Position numbers and translations under genes: made by a program. From NCBI GenBank assembly GCA_905215505.1, contig CAJMPU010000018.1, forward strand, positions 1 through 46,110: a DNA stretch of 46,110 nt, read 5' to 3'. Below are positions 16,183 through 23,799 of this stretch, piece by piece. How positions within the stretch are numbered: the first letter of the stretch is position 1; each line of letters starts with the position of its first letter. The notes beneath the pieces are model-generated. The model did not search any database, was not told the origin of the DNA, and saw only the letters and a program-made list of their open reading frames with translations. The stretch is from an uncultured bacterium. GTDB taxonomy: Bacteria > Actinomycetota > Coriobacteriia > Coriobacteriales > Coriobacteriaceae.

Positions 16183-16227
16183 AGAGTAAAACAGCAGTTC
16201 AATCCCTATATAAGCAGTTTCGCTCAA

Positions 16228-17157
16228 CTACCTGTTTGCTTCAATGAGCTTTTCAAGCCTCAAAACTCGATGGTAGAGGGCCGACTTCGACAAGGGAGGG
16301 TCAGCCATCTCCCCCAGATCGCGCAGTGACAGATCGGGATAGCGCTCGCGCAGGTCGCAAAAGACTGCTAAGGCGTCCGGAAGCGTGTCGCGTAAACCCC
16401 GCTGTTCGAGCTCATCGATCAACGCAAGCTGATGCTGGGCGGCACCCGCACTTCTGGTCTGATTGGCCAGCTCGGCATTCACGCGACGGTTTACGTCGTT
16501 CTTAACCAATTTGACCGCGCGCGCTTCCTCGATCTCGGCAACGCTGCGCTTGGCGCCGACCAGCTTTAGAAGCTGCTCGATCTCCTCGGCGCTCTTAATG
16601 TAGACGGCAAAGGACCCGCGCCGCGCGTTAACGCGCGCATGGACCCCAATCTGCTCCAATAGATCGCAAAGTCCCCGGGCATACTGCTCGCCCTGCACCG
16701 CGATCTCCAAATGAAAGTCGCCGCGGGGATCGGCCACGAAACCGCCGGCGATGAGCGCGCCGCGGATGTAGGCAAGCCTGCAGCAGGGACGGGCAACGAT
16801 GTGCCGGGGAACACCAGCGACGAGCCCTCCCCTGCGGTCGAGGATGCCCAGCAGCACCAGAGCCTTGTCCAGATCGGGTTGATCGGGCAGGGTAATGAGA
16901 TAGTTACGGACCTTATGCAAGACCGATTTACGAACGGTGAATTCCGTTTTGAGCTTAAGGATGCGATGCGTCAGTGTGATCATCGTGCGCGCGACGGCAC
17001 CCGTCTCGGTCGCGACCGTCAAACGATACCGCCCGGAGCCGGCCAGCGAAAGTGTACCGCTCACACGCGTCAGGGCGGCAAGCGTCGACAAATCGCAGTA
17101 TTCACATTCGGGTTCGCAGCGCGCGAGCTCGTCACGCACCTCGGCGGTAAACGACAT
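16228..17157 (-). CDS. whiA: DNA-binding protein WhiA
   Basis: A 309-residue regulator made of a degenerate LAGLIDADG-endonuclease-like N-terminal part (about residues 1-205, with RPCCRLAYIRGALIAGGFV) and a C-terminal helix-turn-helix domain (about 220-305, LSLRDLGEMADPPLSKSALYHRVLRL). In Streptomyces it controls sporulation septation; in non-sporulating bacteria it affects division and chromosome segregation. It starts six bases after the rapZ stop. In most relatives yvcK lies between these two genes; here it does not. Confidence 0.95.
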   Translation of the reverse strand: MSFTAEVRDELARCEPECEYCDLSTLAALTRVSGTLSLAGSGRYRLTVATETGAVARTMITLTHRILKLKTEFTVRKSVLHKVRNYLITLPDQPDLDKALVLLGILDRRGGLVAGVPRHIVARPCCRLAYIRGALIAGGFVADPRGDFHLEIAVQGEQYARGLCDLLEQIGVHARVNARRGSFAVYIKSAEEIEQLLKLVGAKRSVAEIEEARAVKLVKNDVNRRVNAELANQTRSAGAAQHQLALIDELEQRGLRDTLPDALAVFCDLRERYPDLSLRDLGEMADPPLSKSALYHRVLRLEKLIEANR

Positions 17158-17163
17158 GCAGGC

Positions 17164-18084
17164 CTATGCTTTCGTGTTGGCGCGCGACAGGTCGCGATGA
17201 GAAATGCTCACGTGATACTGGGCGCCTTCCAAATAACGTGCTGTGGCCTCGGCGATGGCAACGCTGCGGTGTTGACCGCCCGTGCAACCGATGGCAATAG
17301 AAAGCTGTGGCTTGCCCTCCGCGATATAGCCGGGCATGACCGTATCGAGCAGCTGCGTCCAGGCCTTCCAGAACTCCTGGGTCTTGGGATGGTCCAGAAC
17401 AAAGTCAGAGACTTTCTTATCGAGACCGGTCATCGTGCGCATCTCGGGATCGTAGAACGGATTGGGCAGGAAGCGAACGTCGATCATAATGTCCGCCTCG
17501 ACGGGCATACCGTGCTTAAAGCCAAACGAGAACACGTGAACGTCCATGAGCTGCTGGTCGGACAACTCGGAGAACGCCATGCGCAATTTGTTGCGCAGAG
17601 CAGAGGTGCGCAAGCGGCTCGTATCGATAATCATGTCAGCTCGGTCGCGAACGCCCTGCAGCTGCAGGCGCTCGCGCTGAATCGCATCGGCCGTAGTCTC
17701 CCCCGGCTTGGCAATGGGATGGCGGCGGCGGTTTTCACTATAACGACGGATCAGCACCTCGTCAGAGGCCTCGAGAAACACGATGTCACAGCTCATCTCG
17801 CGTTCTTCGAGCGCGGCGACCGCATCGAGCAACTCGTCAAACAGTCCCTGGCTACGCAAATCGCAGGTGACGGCGAGATGCCTGCCCACGCCCGTATTGA
17901 TGCCGACGAGCTCGGCAAGCTGGGCGATCAGACGCGGAGGCAGGTTATCGATGCAAAAATAGCCCATGTCCTCGAACACGTGCATGGCCTGCGTGCGGCC
18001 CGATCCGGACATTCCGGTGATGATGACGATATCGGGGATGCGCTCCGAGCGCTCCGCCGCATCCATGGCATCTCCCTTTTGCAT
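17164..18084 (-). CDS. rapZ: RNase adapter / nucleotide-binding protein RapZ (YvcJ)
   Basis: A 306-residue P-loop protein. Walker A is GMSGSGRT (residues 24-31), with Arg in place of the usual Lys. The C-terminal domain carries the highly conserved SIAIGCTGGQHRSVAIAE. In E. coli RapZ delivers a small RNA to RNase E to tune glucosamine-6-phosphate synthase; in Gram-positives its role is less clear. Two starts are possible: ATG 18084 with GGGAGG six bases upstream (chosen), or ATG 18066 with GGGAG five bases upstream. It is a neighbour of amino-sugar catabolic genes, but a terminator separates them. Confidence 0.93.
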   Translation of the reverse strand: MQKGDAMDAAERSERIPDIVIITGMSGSGRTQAMHVFEDMGYFCIDNLPPRLIAQLAELVGINTGVGRHLAVTCDLRSQGLFDELLDAVAALEEREMSCDIVFLEASDEVLIRRYSENRRRHPIAKPGETTADAIQRERLQLQGVRDRADMIIDTSRLRTSALRNKLRMAFSELSDQQLMDVHVFSFGFKHGMPVEADIMIDVRFLPNPFYDPEMRTMTGLDKKVSDFVLDHPKTQEFWKAWTQLLDTVMPGYIAEGKPQLSIAIGCTGGQHRSVAIAEATARYLEGAQYHVSISHRDLSRANTKA

Positions 18085-18096
18085 GTGTTGCCTCCC

Positions 18097-18134
18097 GAAA
18101 ACAAGCGCGGGACCCAGCAACCCGGATCCCGCGC
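18097..18134 (-). terminator. Terminator of the sialic-acid-type operon
   Basis: GCGCGGGA (18105-18112) pairs with TCCCGCGC (18127-18134). On the minus strand TTGTTTT follows. It lies about 50 bases beyond the nanE stop. Confidence 0.8.
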
Positions 18135-18185
18135 GGTCAATTGCCTATATTGAGTATACCGCCCCGAGCGGATACGAGGCCTGTC

Positions 18186-18872
18186 TTACGCCTCAAGCGC
18201 AGCCTTGAACCAACTCGTAATACTCGTGGGGTGCGTGATGGCAGTGCCCACGACAACTGCCCAGGCGCCCGCATCAATTGCGGCGCGGGCCTCCTCGGGC
18301 GTGTGCACGCGGCCCTCGCAGATGATGGGAAGACCGGGGAATTCCTCGGTCGCCTGACGCAGGAGTGGCAGGTCGGGGCCATCGGCCATGGTGCAGTCGA
18401 TGGCGGCGACGCCGTGAGAAAGCGTGGTGGATACCAGGTCAAAGCCCATATCAACCGCACGGCGAATGTCCTCGATGGTGGCACAATCCGCCATCAGGAG
18501 CACGCCCTCCTCGTGCAGCGGGCGGAAGGTATCCTCGACGGTCTTGCCATCGGGACGCGGACGATCGGTGGCGTCGATCGCCACGATATCGGCACCGGCA
18601 GCAACGCAGGCGCGAGCGTGACGCAGCGTCGGCGTGATGTAAACGCCCTCGTGTCCATCCTTCCACAGGCCGATGACGGGAACCTCACAGCGACCCTTAA
18701 TAGCGGCAATGTCGGCAAGGCCCTGACAGCGAATGGCGGCGGCGCCGCCAAGCTCGCAAGCGCGAGACATTTGAGCCATGGTCTCGGGCGTACGAAGCGG
18801 CTCGCCCATATACGCCTGAACGCTCACGACGAGCTTGCCCTTCAGGGATTGAATCAAAGGATCGACGGTCAT
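18186..18872 (-). CDS. nanE: N-acetylmannosamine-6-phosphate 2-epimerase
   Basis: A 228-residue TIM-barrel enzyme converting ManNAc-6-phosphate to GlcNAc-6-phosphate in sialic acid breakdown. Visible motifs are LVVSVQAYMGEPL, IRCQG, LWKDGHEG, VAIDATDRPRPDG, MADCAT and the phosphate-binding GRVHTPEEA with VVVGTAITHP. Length fits the family. It is the last gene of the operon, behind the ROK kinase that would supply its substrate. GAAAGG lies ten bases before the ATG. Confidence 0.95.
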   Translation of the reverse strand: MTVDPLIQSLKGKLVVSVQAYMGEPLRTPETMAQMSRACELGGAAAIRCQGLADIAAIKGRCEVPVIGLWKDGHEGVYITPTLRHARACVAAGADIVAIDATDRPRPDGKTVEDTFRPLHEEGVLLMADCATIEDIRRAVDMGFDLVSTTLSHGVAAIDCTMADGPDLPLLRQATEEFPGLPIICEGRVHTPEEARAAIDAGAWAVVVGTAITHPTSITSWFKAALEA

Positions 18873-18942
18873 AAGGCTGCAACCTTTCTCAGAACAGCCT
18901 CCCGAGGCGTGTTGTCTCGGGAGGCTCCTACAGCAGATACGT

Positions 18943-19908
18943 TTACTTCAACGAGGCAAGAAGATGCTCAGCGGCACCGATGAGCGGAGCATCGCCCTCC
19001 AGAGAACCGATGAGGATCGGCGTGTCCTGAAGCGGATCGAGCGCCTGGCTGGCATAGCCCTCGTGCACCGAATCCTTCCACGTCTGCGAACGCCAATCGG
19101 GACCTTGGTGAATCACGCCGCCCGAAAGCACGATGACCTCAGGGTCCAGGATGTTAGCGAGCGAGCCCAAGCTGGCGCCCAGCGCAAAGCCGGCGTCGTG
19201 GATGACCTCGGTTGCCTTTGCGTCGCCCGCGCGGCACAGGTCGTTCACATCGCGACCGACCGAAGGACGGCTGGGGTCGACGCGGCCAAAGCGCTCATCG
19301 TACATACGACCAATGGAAGTGCCCGAAGCGACAGACTCAAGATGACCAGAACGCCCGCAGGCGCAGGGAATGCCGGCGGCAGCCGAGCACTCGATGTGGC
19401 CCATATGGCCGGCAGCACCGTGGAAGCCTTGCATCACGCGGCCGTTCTCGACATATGCGCCGCCGATGCCCGTACCGATGCCCAGACACAAAACGGAGAA
19501 CTTGCCCTTGCCGACGCCCCAGTGGGCCTCGCCCAGAGCATGAGCCTGCACGTCGCCTACAACGGCAACGGGAAGACCGAGATCCTCGCGCAGACGCGGC
19601 CCCAACTGAACGCCGGACCAGCCGGGCATGATCTCATTGGCATACGCGATGGCGCCCGTCTTGGGATCGACGACGCCCGCGGCACCGATACCGACGCCAA
19701 GGACCTCGACATCGGGATTCGCCTTGAGAGCAGCCTTGATGGATGCCTCGATACGCTGGAAGACGGCCTCGCCGCCCTCTTGGGCCTCTGTGGGAACCTC
19801 GGCCTCAAAAACGGGATGGGGCACACCACCGTCAGCCGGGTACTCCATGATGGCAGTCGCGATCTTAGTTCCGCCGATATCGACAGAGCAGACGTACTTG
19901 TTCTCCAT
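18943..19908 (-). CDS. ROK-family sugar kinase, probable N-acetylmannosamine kinase
   Basis: A 321-residue ROK kinase/regulator-fold protein without a DNA-binding domain, so an enzyme. It has a phosphate loop DIGGTKIA near the N-terminus, GIGTGIGGAYVENG, the HMGHIE substrate loop, and a zinc motif reading CACGRSGHLE. In most ROK proteins that last stretch is CxCGxxGCxE; here His replaces the third Cys. The gene sits between the NanA/DapA-type lyase and nanE, so ManNAc kinase (NanK) is the likely role, but glucokinase cannot be excluded by sequence alone. AAGGAG lies six bases before the ATG. Confidence 0.85.
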   Translation of the reverse strand: MENKYVCSVDIGGTKIATAIMEYPADGGVPHPVFEAEVPTEAQEGGEAVFQRIEASIKAALKANPDVEVLGVGIGAAGVVDPKTGAIAYANEIMPGWSGVQLGPRLREDLGLPVAVVGDVQAHALGEAHWGVGKGKFSVLCLGIGTGIGGAYVENGRVMQGFHGAAGHMGHIECSAAAGIPCACGRSGHLESVASGTSIGRMYDERFGRVDPSRPSVGRDVNDLCRAGDAKATEVIHDAGFALGASLGSLANILDPEVIVLSGGVIHQGPDWRSQTWKDSVHEGYASQALDPLQDTPILIGSLEGDAPLIGAAEHLLASLK

Positions 19909-19984
19909 GTCGCTCTCCTTCGGAGATAAAAACAACTACAGGAAATGCGCCGTCAGGCTAGCCGTCACAGCGCAGTAAAGGTTA

Positions 19985-20074
19985 TCCAGGTGCCCGAGAT
20001 CGCCGAGAAACCGTGTGGCCATTGACCTAACGGGTCATGGCCACACGGTTGAACGGCGAGGTCGGGTGCCTGGG
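19985..20074. repeat. Long structured palindrome, family copy 2
   Basis: On the plus strand 19985-20005 pairs with 20054-20074 over about 21 positions, interrupted by a 2x2 purine loop (19998-19999 / 20060-20061). A long inner stem follows, 20009-20022 with 20037-20050, capped by TGACC/GGTCA. It shares GGTGCCC, GAAA, TTGA, GGC and GGGTGCC in register with the element at 50-149. It lies in the operon, 6 bases past the lyase stop and 76 bases before the ROK kinase start. Confidence 0.75.
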
Positions 20075-20080
20075 AAAGCT

Positions 20081-21001
20081 TTACAGGAGACCGTTGTCCT
20101 GGAGGACCTTCTTAATAGCCTCGACGTTCTCGCCAGTCATGGCCTTCACCGGGCGCGGCATGGTCGGGCTGTCGAAGATGCCCATGAGGTTCATAGCGGT
20201 CTTGAAGGCGCCGACGCCACCGGCATAGCCCTGGACGCCCGAGGTGACATCCCAGATGTGGGAGATCTCGTTGAGGCGATCCTGCTCGGCCTTGACGGTA
20301 GCCCAGTCACCGGCCTGAGCGGCCTTCCACTGGCGCACGTAGCCCTCGGGCTCAACGTTGGCAAGGCCCGGGACAGAACCGTCGGCGCCACCGAGGTAAG
20401 CGCCGTCGACGACAACCTCGTGACCGGTGAGGATACTCATCGGATGACCGTTCTTCTCGTTCTCCTGAACGAGGTAGCGGAACGAGATGTCATCACCCGA
20501 GGAATCCTTGACGCCAGCAAGGACGCCCTCGGCGCCGAGCTTGGCAAGGAGCTTCCAGGGGAGCTTGGTGTGAACGCAGACGGGAATGTCATAGGCAAAG
20601 ATGGGCAGGTCGAGCTCCTCGTGCAGGATGCGGAAGTGCTCCTCGACCTCGGTCATGCCCTGCAGGGCATAGAACGGGCAGGTGGCGACAAGCGCATCGG
20701 CGCCCAGCTCCTGAGCGACCTTACCGTGCTCGATCATGCGCTCGGTCTCGGTATCGATGATGCCGACCAGGACGGGCACGCGGTGGTCGACGATACGAAC
20801 GGCCTCGGCAATGATCTGGCGACGACGCTCATCGGTGGAGAAAACGACCTCGCCCGAAGAGCCCAGGAAGAACAGGCCATCGACGCCGGCATCGATCATG
20901 CGGTTGATGCTGCGCTCAAAGGAGGCAACGTCGAGCTGGTGGTCTTCGGTATCGGGAACAACGACGGGAGGGATAACGCCGGTGAATTTCTGAGTTGCCA
21001 C
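20081..21001 (-). CDS. DapA/NanA-family aldolase-lyase, probable N-acetylneuraminate lyase
   Basis: A 306-residue class I pyruvate-dependent TIM-barrel lyase. The family motif is GSSGE (residues about 47-51), the Tyr region is IFAYDIP, and the Schiff-base Lys lies in GVKDSSGD. With nanE and a ROK kinase beside it, cleavage of a sialic acid to ManNAc and pyruvate is the likely reaction. The motifs deviate from classic NanA (GSTGE, YNIP), so another 2-keto acid substrate is possible. I chose GTG at 21001 because AAGGAG lies six bases upstream; extension to 21085 would overlap the preceding gene. Confidence 0.82.
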   Translation of the reverse strand: MATQKFTGVIPPVVVPDTEDHQLDVASFERSINRMIDAGVDGLFFLGSSGEVVFSTDERRRQIIAEAVRIVDHRVPVLVGIIDTETERMIEHGKVAQELGADALVATCPFYALQGMTEVEEHFRILHEELDLPIFAYDIPVCVHTKLPWKLLAKLGAEGVLAGVKDSSGDDISFRYLVQENEKNGHPMSILTGHEVVVDGAYLGGADGSVPGLANVEPEGYVRQWKAAQAGDWATVKAEQDRLNEISHIWDVTSGVQGYAGGVGAFKTAMNLMGIFDSPTMPRPVKAMTGENVEAIKKVLQDNGLL

Positions 21002-21069
21002 AAGAATCTCCTTAGTTGTCTGGCGGGCGGCCCTATGCCACCCACTCTTGTTGGCAGTGTCCAGGCCGT

Positions 21070-21921
21070 CTAGGCCAAAGAACACGGGTAGAACGTTTGG
21101 TTAAAAAAGTCGATGACTTCGTTTTCGAACGCATTGATGCGCTCATGAGCGTATTTGGCATAGATGATATGCCTCCGGTCACACTCAAGACCGTTGAATA
21201 CGGCAAACTGGCCCTTGGGATCGCACACGGCATCCATGAGCGATGTGCCCATGAGCACCGATCCACGCACCCGAGACGACAACGCCTCGAGGCCACCGGG
21301 AATTGGATTGGCAACCGCCGTGCAGGCGAGGCCCCGCTCGTCCAGAGCAGAAACCGCCAGCGCGACTCCGCCGCCAAGGCCCTCGCCCCATGCAAAGATG
21401 CGGTCGGGGTCCACGCCATCAAGATTGCGCGCCACCTTCGCCATCGCGCAACCCCAACGGACGCGCTTGACAAAAGCAGGAGAGGCAATCCCCTGCTGCA
21501 GCTCGCTGGATCCAATCGCCTCATCGTCCAGCGCAAGCACGGCATATCCCATGGCCGCAAACCTCGTCATGTGATGCCATCCCCGCACGGGTCGGTCGAT
21601 GTCGTGAAACATCAGACATAGCGGCACAAGCTCGGATGCTCGGGCGCGACCGGCAGGCTCGATCAAACGTGCGTGGACCACATCGCCACCAAGCTCAAAG
21701 GAAACCTCGGAGTAGCGGGCATACGGATTGGCGAAATCGATCGCCGTAATACTCGGCCCGCAAACCTCAAGGTCCGAAGCGGCTATCTCTAATTCGGAAA
21801 CATCCGCAGAAGCATCACCGCGCCAATCCCGGAAATCAGCGAGCCTTGACGAGACCGTTCCGGGAATCCCCACAAGGTCGGAGACAATCAGCTCATTGAC
21901 ATTGCTCTCGCACTTAGACAT
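21070..21921 (-). CDS. Acetyl-esterase-like protein lacking the catalytic serine
   Basis: A 283-residue alpha/beta-hydrolase of the acetyl xylan esterase (AXE1, carbohydrate esterase 7) type, paralogous to the next gene upstream. In the intact paralog the nucleophile elbow reads GASQGGG; here it reads GEGLGGG, so Ser is replaced by Gly181. The acid Asp230 (LMDAVCDP) and His259 (YAHERI) are still in place. It may be a non-catalytic binding or partner protein, or may use another residue. Its ATG overlaps the stop of the upstream esterase within ATGTCTAA (21914-21921), implying coupled translation and matched amounts. Confidence 0.75.
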   Translation of the reverse strand: MSKCESNVNELIVSDLVGIPGTVSSRLADFRDWRGDASADVSELEIAASDLEVCGPSITAIDFANPYARYSEVSFELGGDVVHARLIEPAGRARASELVPLCLMFHDIDRPVRGWHHMTRFAAMGYAVLALDDEAIGSSELQQGIASPAFVKRVRWGCAMAKVARNLDGVDPDRIFAWGEGLGGGVALAVSALDERGLACTAVANPIPGGLEALSSRVRGSVLMGTSLMDAVCDPKGQFAVFNGLECDRRHIIYAKYAHERINAFENEVIDFFNQTFYPCSLA

Positions 21922-22891
21922 GAGTCTCCCCTCCCTTGCAGAAAAACGGAATGATCAGATCGTCAAAATCCTGAATCTCCTCGTGGCCAAAGCCTTCAAA
22001 GAACTCATGACGCTTTTCACAGGTCAGGTTGTTATAGACCGCAAACTGCGTCGCTGGCGGACAGACGGTATCGGCTGTGCCGGTGCCAAACAGCACGGGG
22101 CATTTGACCATAGGGGCAAAGTTCTTGGAATCGAAGCACGCCAGCTTGGCATAGGCTTCGTCGATACGAGTCGAGTCCTCGTCAAACCAGCGAGACCAAT
22201 AGCGCAGGCCCTCGTAGGCAATGTCGTCGGCATCCAAATCCCAGACCAGGCGGAAATCCGACAGGAAGGGATAGAGGATGGCGGCGCGATTGATAAGCTC
22301 GCTGTTAAGTGCACAGGTCGCAATGCCCAAACCGCCGCCCTGCGACGCGCCGTTCACAAACACACGGGCAAGATCGATGCCCTCGAGCTCGCGAACGATG
22401 CGGCACAGGATGCGAATATCTTGGTGCAAGCGGACATAGTAGAGGTTGGCCGGATCGCCGTCGATACCGGCGACGATATGGCCCGCGACCGTTGTGCCCT
22501 CAAATCCACCAATGTCCTCGGAGGGACCTCCTTGGCCGGGGCAGTCGAGGGCGATGAGTGCCATGCCCATGCCCGCAAACGACGCCTGCTCAAACCAGCT
22601 GCGGCTTGCACCCGGATACCCATGGAACTGAAGTACCAATGGCACGGGCTCGTCCGAGACGGGTTTAAGGTACTTGGCATGCAGGCGAGCACCACACATG
22701 CCGGTATACCAGAGGTCGAAAAGCTGGCAGGTCACGGCATCGGTGACCGATGCCGTCTCGATCGCATAGTCAAGCCCGACGGCGTCGGCCTCGGCCATGC
22801 GGTCCTTCCAAAAGAGATCGAAATCTGATGGACGGGGCATGGCGCCCCGATACCCACCAAATTGCTGTTGTAGCTCCTGAGCACTTGGCAT
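21914..22891 (-). CDS. Acetyl esterase of the AXE1 / cephalosporin-C deacetylase family
   Basis: A 325-residue cytosolic esterase with no signal peptide. The catalytic triad is Ser183 in NGASQGGG, Asp274 in TADTVCPP and His303 in GFGHEE; the oxyanion-loop region has FHGYPGASRSW. Known relatives remove O-acetyl groups from xylo-oligosaccharides and cephalosporins inside the cell. Here it sits between the importer and the lyase of a sialic-acid-type operon, so removal of O-acetyl groups from the imported sugar is an attractive inference. The start is uncertain: ATG 22891 gives the family N-terminus, but the nearest AAAGG is about 15 bases away. Confidence 0.85.
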   Translation of the reverse strand: MPSAQELQQQFGGYRGAMPRPSDFDLFWKDRMAEADAVGLDYAIETASVTDAVTCQLFDLWYTGMCGARLHAKYLKPVSDEPVPLVLQFHGYPGASRSWFEQASFAGMGMALIALDCPGQGGPSEDIGGFEGTTVAGHIVAGIDGDPANLYYVRLHQDIRILCRIVRELEGIDLARVFVNGASQGGGLGIATCALNSELINRAAILYPFLSDFRLVWDLDADDIAYEGLRYWSRWFDEDSTRIDEAYAKLACFDSKNFAPMVKCPVLFGTGTADTVCPPATQFAVYNNLTCEKRHEFFEGFGHEEIQDFDDLIIPFFCKGGETHV

Positions 22892-22927
22892 GGCTCGTGA
22901 ACCCAACCTTTCGAAATCGCAACGGAG

Positions 22928-22955
22928 GTGCGCCCGGCAAGGGAACCGGGCGCAC
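22928..22955 (-). other. Intercistronic hairpin
   Basis: GTGCGCCCGG (22928-22937) pairs perfectly with CCGGGCGCAC (22946-22955). It lies between the last transporter gene and the first esterase gene and has no T tract. It may be a processing or mRNA-stability site dividing transport from catabolic genes. Confidence 0.5.
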
Positions 22956-22971
22956 GGGAGGGAAAGCGAGG

Positions 22972-23799
22972 CTACTCGCCGAGCTTGGGATGCAGCAGCG
23001 ACGGCGCAGCACCGAGCAGCATCTTGGTGTAGGGGTCCTGAGGGTGCTGGAAGACCTGCTTGGCCTCGCCCTGCTCGACGATCTTGCCGCCATTCATAAC
23101 GATGATGTCGTCAGAGATATAGCGGACCGTCTGGATGTCATGGCTGATGAACACCATGGCCAGGCCGAGCTCCTTCTTAAGGTCGGTCAGCAGGTTCAGA
23201 ATCTGCGCGCGGACCGAAACGTCCAGAGCCGAGGTGGGCTCGTCGGCGATGATGGCATCGGGGTTCAGCGACAGGGCACGGGCAATTGCGACGCGCTGGC
23301 GCTGGCCGCCCGAAAGCTGGCCGGGAAGAACCTCGGCGGCGGAGCTGGGCAGGCCGGTGAGCTCCAAGAGCTCCTTGACACGCTTCTCCTGCTCGGCCTC
23401 GGTACCCAGGTTGTGGACGCGCATAGGGTCGAGCAGTTGCTCGCGAACGACCATGCGGGGGTTGAGCGCCGTGGCCGGGTTCTGGAACACGACCGAGATG
23501 ACGCGGCCCATGTGGCGACGGTCCTCGGCGGTACGCTTGGTAACGTCCTTGCCCTTAAAGTAGACCTTGCCGCTCGTGGGGGCCTGAAGGCCGCACATGA
23601 CGTTGGCGGTGGTGGACTTACCGCAACCGGACTCGCCGACGATGCCGATCGTCTGACCGGGCATGAGCCTAATCGTTACACCCTGGACGGCGTGAACCAG
23701 GTTGGGGTGCAGAATCGAGCCGGTACGGGTCCTAAAGGTGACGTGGACGTCATCAAGGAAGATGATCGGCTCGACGCCGTTGACTGCGGTCTCGCTCAT
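22972..23799 (-). CDS. Peptide/opine-type ABC importer ATPase, DppF-like
   Basis: A 275-residue ATPase with Walker A GESGCGKST, signature LSGGQRQR, Walker B AIIADEPTSALD and ISHD. It ends soon after the ATPase core and lacks the cysteine-bearing C-terminal extension of OppF. It completes the importer made by the binding protein, DppB-type permease and fused permease-ATPase just upstream. A near-perfect Shine-Dalgarno GGAGGTGAT lies inside the end of the fused gene, whose stop codon directly precedes this ATG. The substrate is inferred from context to be a sialic acid or related sugar. Confidence 0.9.
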   Translation of the reverse strand: MSETAVNGVEPIIFLDDVHVTFRTRTGSILHPNLVHAVQGVTIRLMPGQTIGIVGESGCGKSTTANVMCGLQAPTSGKVYFKGKDVTKRTAEDRRHMGRVISVVFQNPATALNPRMVVREQLLDPMRVHNLGTEAEQEKRVKELLELTGLPSSAAEVLPGQLSGGQRQRVAIARALSLNPDAIIADEPTSALDVSVRAQILNLLTDLKKELGLAMVFISHDIQTVRYISDDIIVMNGGKIVEQGEAKQVFQHPQDPYTKMLLGAAPSLLHPKLGE

